Shown here: positions 1 through 6,631 of the stretch, piece by piece | How positions within the stretch are numbered: the stretch's first letter is position 1 | Layout: every line of letters starts with the position of its first letter | From: Ktedonobacter robiniae | GTDB lineage: Bacteria > Chloroflexota > Ktedonobacteria > Ktedonobacterales > Ktedonobacteraceae | Length of the DNA stretch: 64,000 nt | Direction of reading: 5' to 3' | Assembly: GCF_016587375.1 (NCBI RefSeq) | Contig: NZ_BNJG01000001.1 | Coordinates: 1-64,000, forward strand | Translations under genes and position numbers: made by a program | Notes under the pieces: model-generated | The model's input: the letters and a program-made list of their open reading frames with translations, nothing else | Databases searched by the model: none | What the model was told of the DNA's origin: nothing

Positions 1-1844
1 AGAGGGGTATAAACGACGTAGCTCGCGAAGTGATAGAGCTTAAAAGGCTTCTTCCGGAAGCGGAGTTGCTGGTGAAAGGTCTCGGCCTGGGAAGAGTTCT
101 CCGGGAAAACATAGGCGGCCCTGGTATCGGAGGAGACAATGACATAGTAGAGGGGATAGCGATTCTGGCCCACTAGGAGGCGATCACGCATCACGCCACA
201 GATAATATGCTCCAGAGACTTAAATATCAAGCGATTGCAGGTCCAGTAATCCGAGTAGATGTGCGTGACATGGATACGCTCAAGGTCCTTCATCAACTCA
301 GCCTCCTGGCGATTGAAGGTCTGCACCTGGGGCACGCCTTTATACTGGTAGACATCCTGGATCGAGTAAGCGTCAGCACGCTGCTCGACAGATGGCGCAG
401 GCGGGTATCCCTGCACAACGCTCCTGGTCCCCAGGCAAAGCACGGCCACGAGCAAGAGAAGCAGGCTCAAACGGGCTAATGCGCTCACACTCAGAGAGAA
501 ACGAAGAAAGGACAGCCTCGTTTGCACGCGAGCGGTGGGTATCGAGAGCGAGGAAAGCACCGGGGGTGGGAGGGAGAAGAGCCAGCCCGCGCGCTCCAGA
601 CCACACCAGAGCGGCCAGAGCAACGCCGGAGTTGTCATCCAGAGAGCGGAGAGATAGCGCATATCCGCGACGGCGAAGAGCGCGGAATTGGGACTCAATA
701 AGAAAGGGAGCGCCGTCAAAAGGGCATTAAGCAAGAGCGCGAAATGGCCCGCATGGCGAATCAACTCCTCACGCCGCCACGTGCTACCTGCCAGGCGTCC
801 ACGCACAAGGCGATAGATAGCCCAGATGCCCATCCCCAGGCTAACCAGCCACAGGAGACAGAGCGAGGCCGACCATCCACTTTGCGTCAGGGTGCAGCGG
901 AGACCATGCAGATTCTCTGTACGTAAGAGATGGGTATCGGCAAGAGAGCAGAGCGGGAAAGAGCCCGTGGCCCCTGGCAAGCTCGTCAAGAATGTGCCCT
1001 TGATTTGCAGAGGGAAGAGCACGCCTTTAGGCGGGAGATCAACGCCATTGGCGCTCTGAACATAAAACAGATAGGAGAGCGTATCCTGACCGGGATTGGC
1101 GTGGTAGTTATAGAAAATATAAGGAAGCAGGCCAAAGCCAAGGCCCACAACCAGCGCCACCGCACCTCCCCAGATGAGCTCGCGCAGGCAGAAAATAAGC
1201 AGCAGCAGCCCCGCGGTCCCCAACAGAGGCAGGATGAGGGCATGGCTCCAAAAGCCGACGCCCGCCAGGACGCCCCAGAGAGCATAGATCAGGAGACGCC
1301 AACCATGCAGCATGCGTGAGCGGTCATACGTTCGGGCCAACCAGAGCGAGACCCAGAGCAGGCCAGTCGCACAGACCAGCATCTCAGGTATCCCGCCTAC
1401 AGCCACCAGTTGCCGCGTTAGCACCGAGGCAGAACCCAGGCTCAAGAGAAGGAGCACAAAAATAGCCAAATTTCTGGTGTAAATTGTGCTGACGAGCAGG
1501 TACATACCCAGCAGAAAGAGAGCAAACAAAAAGATCAGGCCCAGACGGAGCGCAAAAAGCGTGGGGCCAAAGAGGGAGAAGAAGGCCGCGCCCAGGTAGG
1601 CTTCTAGAGCCCCCATATAACTCTGGCCATAGAAAAAGACCGGAAAATCCTGTCCACGCCAGATGTGGAGCGCCATGATGCCCATCGTGCCTTCATCGCT
1701 GTCCATCAGCGGCCAGCCCTGTGCTACCAGGTAGACACGCAAATAGACGGCCCAGCCAATGATCAGCAGGGCTAGCAGGGCGTGTTTCCTCTGCCACGCA
1801 TATTTCATAGACGTAGCGAATAAACGCTTGCTCCAATGCTGCAT
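1..1844 (-). CDS. Multi-pass membrane glycosyltransferase (GT39/ArnT-like), partial
   Basis: The minus-strand frame is open from the ATG at 1844 to the window edge without a stop, so about 614 residues are visible and the C-terminus is missing. A short basic tail leads into a hydrophobic helix near residues 22-40. An acidic first loop follows with D48, D50 and E51 in DSDEGTMGIMAL, then FFYGQSYMGALEAY, and many further membrane segments. Acidic residues in the first outer loop are typical of GT-C fold enzymes of the ArnT/PMT kind, which move a sugar from a polyprenyl-phosphate carrier outside the cytoplasmic membrane. Donor and acceptor cannot be read from sequence. A second in-frame ATG at 1808 is possible; neither start has a strong ribosome binding site. 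Confidence 0.72.
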   Translation of the reverse strand, partial: MQHWSKRLFATSMKYAWQRKHALLALLIIGWAVYLRVYLVAQGWPLMDSDEGTMGIMALHIWRGQDFPVFFYGQSYMGALEAYLGAAFFSLFGPTLFALRLGLIFLFALFLLGMYLLVSTIYTRNLAIFVLLLLSLGSASVLTRQLVAVGGIPEMLVCATGLLWVSLWLARTYDRSRMLHGWRLLIYALWGVLAGVGFWSHALILPLLGTAGLLLLIFCLRELIWGGAVALVVGLGFGLLPYIFYNYHANPGQDTLSYLFYVQSANGVDLPPKGVLFPLQIKGTFLTSLPGATGSFPLCSLADTHLLRTENLHGLRCTLTQSGWSASLCLLWLVSLGMGIWAIYRLVRGRLAGSTWRREELIRHAGHFALLLNALLTALPFLLSPNSALFAVADMRYLSALWMTTPALLWPLWCGLERAGWLFSLPPPVLSSLSIPTARVQTRLSFLRFSLSVSALARLSLLLLLVAVLCLGTRSVVQGYPPAPSVEQRADAYSIQDVYQYKGVPQVQTFNRQEAELMKDLERIHVTHIYSDYWTCNRLIFKSLEHIICGVMRDRLLVGQNRYPLYYVIVSSDTRAAYVFPENSSQAETFHQQLRFRKKPFKLYHFASYVVYTP

Positions 1845-2057
1845 ACGTACTTTGTAACCCTATCATAAGAAAATTTGGTGCTGCATGCATAATACATACT
1901 TTCCCACCAACCAGGCAAGCAGCAGTAGTGCAGCGTCGGTCAACTCATCCGATCTAGTAATACTAGCGAATAGCTGGAAGGAGTAGCCACAGAATAGCCA
2001 TTTCAGTGTGGGTAGTAATTTCTTTAAGAGGTGTTCTCAGCGTCTGCGACACTTCGC

Positions 2058-2108
2058 ATGGGGAATGTGGTGTGAAATACCTCTGACATTTCACACCACA
2101 TTCCCCAT
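2058..2108. repeat. Long perfect inverted repeat (21-bp arms)
   Basis: Two 21-nt arms (2058-2078 and 2088-2108) are exact reverse complements around a 9-nt loop. It lies 12 nt beyond the stop of the mec-like gene, so it probably folds at that operon's mRNA 3' end. No run of T follows on the minus strand, so it is not a textbook intrinsic terminator. The remaining gap between 1845 and 2119 shows no gene. Confidence 0.85.
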
Positions 2109-2119
2109 ACTACAATTTA

Positions 2120-2569
2120 TCAGGCGCTGGGGAGGCGCTCGATGTGGCCCTCGGTCACCTCACCGCGTGGATCGATGCGAAACACGCGTGCATAGGGAGG
2201 CTCGGGCTGGTATTGCAGCGAAAAAATAATGTAGAGATAGCCGCTACGTTTGGCCCACTCGCGGTCGCGAGCAGAGGGATAGGCCTCGCTGATAGGATGC
2301 GAGTGATAGTAGATCATCTCGCCATCATAAGCGTCAATATCGTTAAAGATGCGGACAATATCGCGCTCGCTGATGATCGAGAAGTCGTCGGGATGCTCAG
2401 CGACATTCTGGGTTGGGTAGTTCTTGACAACCGTCCCGTCGACGCTGCCAAGGGCGCCACAGGCCTCGTTGGGGTAGCCAGCGAGGACATGGGTCGCCAT
2501 TTCCTGGTAAATGGTCTCGGGTACACATATGACAAAGCTGGTTGAGGAAGAATGTGTCTCTGCTACCAT
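2120..2569 (-). CDS. mec: JAMM/MPN metallopeptidase (Mec-like), CysO-cysteine hydrolase
   Basis: A 149-residue protein with the full JAMM zinc-peptidase signature: an upstream Glu in NEACGALG, then HSHP, six residues and SARD, which fits HxHx(7)SxxD. In Mycobacterium tuberculosis the equivalent Mec+ enzyme releases cysteine from the CysO-cysteine adduct. Here the gene follows cysM and overlaps it by 7 nt (ATG inside CTATGGTAG), so translation is probably coupled. I chose the ATG at 2569 because the open frame above it runs inside cysM. A second possible job is trimming the C-terminal extension of the neighbouring CysO, as the JAMM protein QbsD does for QbsE in Pseudomonas. Confidence 0.88.
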   Translation of the reverse strand: MVAETHSSSTSFVICVPETIYQEMATHVLAGYPNEACGALGSVDGTVVKNYPTQNVAEHPDDFSIISERDIVRIFNDIDAYDGEMIYYHSHPISEAYPSARDREWAKRSGYLYIIFSLQYQPEPPYARVFRIDPRGEVTEGHIERLPSA

Positions 2570-3507
2570 AGAACCTTCGACTCCAATTCCTCTTCGATGG
2601 AATCCAGGCTGCGCGTCCACAGGTCTTCGCTGAGATATTTCCAGCCGCCATCTGCGAGCAGCGTCACGACCTTGCCCTGCTCCATCTGTTCGGCGACGCG
2701 TATGGCCGCGTGGAGAGAAGCACCACACGAGGGGCCGGCAAAGATCCCCTCCTGATCTTTCAACTGACGCGTCCGCCGGATCGAATCGATGCTGGAGACG
2801 AGGATCTTGCCATCGAGTACGCTCTGATCAAGCACGGGAGGCACAAAGCCATCCGCCAGGCTGCGCAGGCCCTGCACACCTTCGCCCTGCATGGGTTCGG
2901 CGGCAATAACTTTGATGGCAGGATTATACTCCTTCAAGCGACGCGCAGTCCCAGTGAGGGTACCACCTGTTCCCAGGCCCGCTACAAAGGCGTCGATATC
3001 GGGCAGATCCTGAATGATCTCGACCGCGGTGCCATAGTAGTGGGCGCGGGGATTGCCCTCGTTACCATATTGGTAGAGCATGACGTAGCGCTCATCCTGG
3101 CTGGCAAGTTCTTTGGCGAGTTTGACCGCTCCGTTACTGCCAAGTTTTCCATCGGAGAAGATAATCTTTGCGCCATAGAGTTCGAGCAATTGAGCACGCT
3201 CCCTGGTAACGTTATCGGGTAGCACAGCGACAAACTGGTAGCCTTTGAGGCGCGCAATCATCGCCAGGGCAATACCGGTATTGCCGCTTGTCGGCTCCAG
3301 CAGGATAGCCCCTGGCTGGAGGCGGCCAGCGGCCTCAGCCTCCTCGATCATCCGTTTGGCGACGCGATCTTTGACACTCCCTGAAGGATTGGCTCCCTCA
3401 AGCTTGGCATAGATCTCCACACCCGGACGTGGGCTAAAGCTTTTCAATTCCACCAGGGGAGTATTGCCAATTGTCTCTAGTAGACTGCTATAGCGCATAT
3501 CGTTCAC
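2563..3507 (-). CDS. cysM: PLP-dependent cysteine synthase CysM (CysO-dependent type)
   Basis: A 314-residue fold-type II PLP enzyme. The PLP lysine lies in GSVKDR (Lys46), the substrate loop is PTSGNTG (72-78), and a GTGGT phosphate-binding loop follows. The C-terminal part resembles M. tuberculosis CysM more than ordinary CysK: AEP..GEGVQGLR, keeping the Arg implicated in O-phosphoserine binding, and a long tail GGWKYLSEDLW ending in LW. That class uses thiocarboxylated CysO as sulfur donor, which the neighbouring genes supply. The start is GTG at 3507, 4 nt after AGGAG; an ATG at 3498 is 13 nt from the same site. It lies 8 nt downstream of cysO in the operon. Confidence 0.92.
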   Translation of the reverse strand: MNDMRYSSLLETIGNTPLVELKSFSPRPGVEIYAKLEGANPSGSVKDRVAKRMIEEAEAAGRLQPGAILLEPTSGNTGIALAMIARLKGYQFVAVLPDNVTRERAQLLELYGAKIIFSDGKLGSNGAVKLAKELASQDERYVMLYQYGNEGNPRAHYYGTAVEIIQDLPDIDAFVAGLGTGGTLTGTARRLKEYNPAIKVIAAEPMQGEGVQGLRSLADGFVPPVLDQSVLDGKILVSSIDSIRRTRQLKDQEGIFAGPSCGASLHAAIRVAEQMEQGKVVTLLADGGWKYLSEDLWTRSLDSIEEELESKVLW

Positions 3508-3515
3508 CTGGCTCC

Positions 3516-3803
3516 TTATTTAGTTACCAACCCCCGGCCCCCGGCCATGGCGGGCAAGAGGATCACGGTATCGCTCGCGCCGACGACGGTCTCAAGACCC
3601 TGGAGATAACGAACGTCCTGGTCGTTGACATAGATATTGATAAAACGGCTCAGCTCACCACTGGGCTGGATCTGATCTTTAAGCGCGGGATAGTGCTGAT
3701 AGAGGTCATTGAGTACCTCGCTCAGGGTGCTCCCCTGTGCGCTTACCTGTTTGGAGCCGCCAGCGCTAGGGCGAAGAACTGGTGCAAGTCGAACGGTTGC
3801 CAT
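3516..3803 (-). CDS. cysO: ThiS/MoaD-like sulfur carrier protein CysO with C-terminal extension
   Basis: A 95-residue ubiquitin-like sulfur carrier of the MoaD/ThiS/CysO family (length about right, LSRFINIYVND and VILLPAMAGG near the end). The activated residue of such carriers is the second Gly of a terminal GG. Here GG is followed by six more residues, RGLVTK, before the stop, so the protein should need trimming before MoeZ can adenylate and thiocarboxylate it. The JAMM peptidase two genes downstream is the obvious candidate. AAGGAG lies about 11 nt before the ATG at 3803. CysM in the same operon would consume the thiocarboxylate. Confidence 0.9.
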   Translation of the reverse strand: MATVRLAPVLRPSAGGSKQVSAQGSTLSEVLNDLYQHYPALKDQIQPSGELSRFINIYVNDQDVRYLQGLETVVGASDTVILLPAMAGGRGLVTK

Positions 3804-3837
3804 ATTATAATTACTCCTTATGAGTTATATAGTTGGT

Positions 3838-3888
3838 ATGGTTATGTGATAGGGCAAGGTCTGCGACCTTGCCCTATCACATAACCAT
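3838..3888. repeat. Intra-operon perfect hairpin (24-bp arms, 3-nt loop)
   Basis: Arms 3838-3861 and 3865-3888 are exact reverse complements with loop TGC. The element starts 6 nt after the moeZ stop and ends 35 nt before the cysO start on the minus strand. A T-rich stretch follows on the plus strand only, so on the operon's own strand it would fold without a poly-U tail. It could limit read-through, stabilise the moeZ message or mark a processing site. Confidence 0.85.
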
Positions 3889-3894
3889 TTTTAT

Positions 3895-5076
3895 TTAAAG
3901 GGCGCAGACGTCGGCATAAGTGGGAAGGTTCTCGGGATTCCCGTTTTCGCCACAGGCCGCGCAGTGTGGATCGCGGAAGAGCTTCAGCTCGTTAAACTCG
4001 CCAGCCAGGGCATCGTAGGTCATAAGGCGCCCAACTAGAGGATCGCCAATGCCCAGCAGGAGCTTGATAGCCTCGGTCGCCTGCAAGAGACCAACGATAC
4101 CGGGGAGCACACCCAGCACACCGGCCTCAGCGCAGCTAGGCGCCAGGGCAGGGGGTGGAGGCTCGGGATAGAGACAGCGATAGCATGGGCCATCATAGGG
4201 CTTAAAGACAGTCAACTGCCCCTCAAAACGGAAGACGCTGCCATGGATGACCGGCTTATTCGCCAGTAGAGCCGCGTCGTTGAGGAGATAACGCGTGGGG
4301 AAGTTATCGGTGCCATCGATGATTACATCATAGTCAGCGATAATGCGCCGCACGTTTTCTTCATCGAGGCGCTCGATATAGGTCACCACGTTGACATCGG
4401 GATTGAGCTTCTGGAGCGTCTCTTTCGCCGACTCAGCCTTGTACTGACCAACACGATCCGTGTTATGCAGAATCTGGCGTTGCAGGTTGCTCTCATCAAC
4501 GACATCGGCATCAATAATGCCCAGCGTGCCGACGCCGGCCGCGGCGAGATAGTACGCCGAGGGGGAGCCGAGGCCACCCGCGCCGATGAGCAGTACCTTG
4601 GAATCAAGGAGTTTGAACTGACCCTGCTCACCCACCTCGGGCACCAGCAGGTGGCGGCTATAGCGGCGGGCCTGGGCATCGCTCATCAAACGAGGCATCT
4701 CAAATTCGAAGCCGCTGCCCTTCCATTGGCCGAAGCCACCAGCCATCGAGATGACATTGCGATACCCCATCTGCTGAAGCGTCTTGCCAGCCATTAATGA
4801 GCGTACACCACCAGCGCAGTAGAGCACGACGGTCTGGTCTTTATCGGGAATTGCTTCTTCAATTTGAAGCTCTAGAAAGCCACGTGGTACGTGGATAGCC
4901 CCTGGGATATGGCCTTCGTTCCATTCATGTTTCTCACGCACATCTACCAGGGCCACGTCCGGGGCTTGCTCCCCGTTCTCACGCTGCTCCGCAAGGCTCT
5001 GGCGTACCTGAGAGGCCGACCACTCCGGCACTTCCTGCCTTGCCTGGCGCATGATTTCACGAGATGCCTCGCCCAT
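3895..5076 (-). CDS. moeZ: Rhodanese-MoeB fusion, sulfur-carrier adenylyltransferase/sulfurtransferase (MoeZ)
   Basis: A 393-residue two-domain protein. The N-terminal rhodanese domain (about residues 15-125) has the active-site Cys in VVLYCAGGVRS. The C-terminal E1-like ThiF/MoeB domain has the nucleotide loop GAGGLGSPSAYYLAAAG, the catalytic DGTDNFPTR region and two zinc-binding CxxC pairs (CYRC and CAAC). Mycobacterial MoeZ has the opposite domain order (MoeB then rhodanese) but the same two activities: it adenylates the carrier's C-terminal Gly and delivers sulfur to it. I chose ATG 5076 because AAGGAG is 7 nt upstream; a GTG at 5082 would leave only 1 nt. It is the first gene of the cysteine operon. 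Confidence 0.92.
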   Translation of the reverse strand: MGEASREIMRQARQEVPEWSASQVRQSLAEQRENGEQAPDVALVDVREKHEWNEGHIPGAIHVPRGFLELQIEEAIPDKDQTVVLYCAGGVRSLMAGKTLQQMGYRNVISMAGGFGQWKGSGFEFEMPRLMSDAQARRYSRHLLVPEVGEQGQFKLLDSKVLLIGAGGLGSPSAYYLAAAGVGTLGIIDADVVDESNLQRQILHNTDRVGQYKAESAKETLQKLNPDVNVVTYIERLDEENVRRIIADYDVIIDGTDNFPTRYLLNDAALLANKPVIHGSVFRFEGQLTVFKPYDGPCYRCLYPEPPPPALAPSCAEAGVLGVLPGIVGLLQATEAIKLLLGIGDPLVGRLMTYDALAGEFNELKLFRDPHCAACGENGNPENLPTYADVCAL

Positions 5077-5272
5077 GTTCACACTCCTTATTGTTGATTA
5101 AGTCAATCAAGTTAGTTTTATGATTTCTTACAACAGCTTACAATTGCTCGCACGACTTGTCAAGGATAATTACAGGTTAGAAACGTAGGTTGCAATGGCG
5201 ATTTCTTGAGGTACATTCGCTTTAATCATCAGAACAGCAAAAGAGGGGGATTTATTCCGGGAGAGTGCGTGC

Positions 5273-5344
5273 GCTACTGGCGTACGCGCCTACGCCTCCC
5301 CGCCTACGATGTAGCCTGAACGGGTAGGCGCGTACGCCAGTAGC
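5273..5344. repeat. Inverted repeat (21-bp arms, 30-nt loop)
   Basis: Arms 5273-5293 and 5324-5344 match exactly. The arm core CTGGCGTACGCG is also found in the palindrome at 9143-9190, so the two are related. It lies between the moeZ start and the 3' end of the HEAT gene (stop at 5354), about 10 nt past that stop. The rest of 5077-5272 shows nothing I can name. Confidence 0.8.
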
Positions 5345-5353
5345 ACATCGTTT

Positions 5354-6412
5354 TTATGCAGTAAGCAGGTGGTCGGCGCGTAGTTGCACAAGTGCCTTGC
5401 TGGCCAGGGAAGAAACGGCAAGCGTATTCGCAACGCCGCTGAATGCCTCGACCACAGGTTTGAGATAGGGAGTGAGCTTGCTATCGCGCCGGTAGAGCTG
5501 GTGGAGAATATAGCAGGAGGTCTCGGCTTGCAGTTGGTTGGGGACACTACTCTCCAACTGGTGCAAGACTGGCTCGAGGCTGGCTTTGCCATAGAGTACC
5601 AGGCTCTTCGCGGCCATCCAGCAGACGCCGGTATCGGGATCACGCAGGCCCGCGATCAGGTAAGGGATGGCGCGGAAGTCCTGCATTTCGCCAAAGGCGC
5701 GCATACAATGCCAGCGGATCCAGGGAGAGGCGCTGTGCATCTCATGCACCACGGCAGGGATGGCGGGAGGGCCGATCTGAGCCAGGGAGGCAAATACCTG
5801 GTTTACCATCTGTTCATCGGCACCTTTAAGCGTTTCCAGTAAAGTTGGCACCACGGAGGGATCACGCAACTTGCCTAACGCGCGAGCGGCCTGCAAACGC
5901 ACCTGGCGCGAAGGATCGTGAAGCGCCTGGAGCAAGAGCGGCTCCGCCACGCGGTCTCCCATCTTACCCAGGATGGTAATCGCGGTGCCGCGAACTTCCT
6001 GGTGGCGATCACGAAAGCCCGCGAAGAGGACACGTTCGGCGCGCTCTCGCGTCACTGGGCCTCCGGCCTGAAACAGGTTGCTCAAACGAATGCGTGCATA
6101 GGGCGAGCGCAGCTTGGGCGGAACCACAAATGGCTTCCCGGCCCAGGTTCCCAGGGCAATAAACTCAAGTAAGTGATGGGCCAGGCGATCATCTTCAAGG
6201 GAGGCCACCGCCTCTATCGCGCGGGGATCGTCGTCAATAATCCAGAGCATCAAGCGCCAGGCGGCCCCACGCCTTCCTTCTGCGGCATTAATCGCCAATT
6301 GTGCTGGAGGAATATCACCCAGAGGAGGGATTGCTTCGGCGTGCGTCGTAGTGGTCGTCGTCTGAGTTACACTGGGCTTCTTTGTCGTAAAGGGATCATC
6401 AAATTGAGGCAT
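5354..6412 (-). CDS. HEAT-repeat protein
   Basis: A 352-residue soluble protein. The first 40 residues are polar and low-complexity with a run of six Thr (QTTTTTTHAE). The rest is a series of roughly 30-residue alpha-helical HEAT units, for example RQVRLQAARALGKLRDPSVV and WIRWHCMRAFGEMQDFRAIP, the type seen in PBS-lyase HEAT proteins. Such repeats bind partner proteins; no catalytic motif is visible. The ATG at 6412 is preceded by AAGGAG 11 nt upstream; the open frame above it runs through a hairpin element and is not coding. A second HEAT protein starts at 63157. Confidence 0.8.
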   Translation of the reverse strand: MPQFDDPFTTKKPSVTQTTTTTTHAEAIPPLGDIPPAQLAINAAEGRRGAAWRLMLWIIDDDPRAIEAVASLEDDRLAHHLLEFIALGTWAGKPFVVPPKLRSPYARIRLSNLFQAGGPVTRERAERVLFAGFRDRHQEVRGTAITILGKMGDRVAEPLLLQALHDPSRQVRLQAARALGKLRDPSVVPTLLETLKGADEQMVNQVFASLAQIGPPAIPAVVHEMHSASPWIRWHCMRAFGEMQDFRAIPYLIAGLRDPDTGVCWMAAKSLVLYGKASLEPVLHQLESSVPNQLQAETSCYILHQLYRRDSKLTPYLKPVVEAFSGVANTLAVSSLASKALVQLRADHLLTA

Positions 6413-6427
6413 CGTCTTCTTGTCTCC

Positions 6428-6512
6428 TTGCGCCTGCGGCGCTCGCCTGGGCGGGTGGTGGTGTGGAGTGTGCTGGCAGCCGTAGGTTGCCAGCACACTC
6501 CACACCACCACC
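6428..6512. repeat. Composite element: 20-nt module plus 25-bp hairpin
   Basis: A module TTGCGCCTGCGGCGCTCGC (6428-6446) is followed after 7 nt by perfect arms 6454-6478 and 6488-6512 around a 9-nt loop. Read on the minus strand the order is hairpin, module, then the HEAT gene start 16 nt further on. Similar composites occur at 17819, 19189, 20391 and 56214. Confidence 0.8.
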
Positions 6513-6564
6513 TACCTGAAAGAAGTTGCATATGGCATTACCTACTTTCAAGGTACACCTCCAC

Positions 6565-6598
6565 AAAAAAGCAGGCCCTTCCATGTGGAAGAGCCTGC
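6565..6598 (-). terminator. Intrinsic terminator of the molybdenum hydroxylase gene
   Basis: On the minus strand a stem GCAGGCTCTTCCA/TGGAAGGGCCTGC with a short loop is followed directly by TTTTTT. It lies 34 nt after the stop of the 6632-8965 gene, as expected for a rho-independent terminator. Confidence 0.85.
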
Positions 6599-6631
6599 GA
6601 AGCGCAGAGATTACTGGATTGGATGCGTCGG

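Noticed and set aside
207..1319. Several plus-strand frames of 60-130 codons
   Set aside because: They lie opposite a long continuous minus-strand membrane protein frame and have basic, low-complexity compositions typical of shadow frames.
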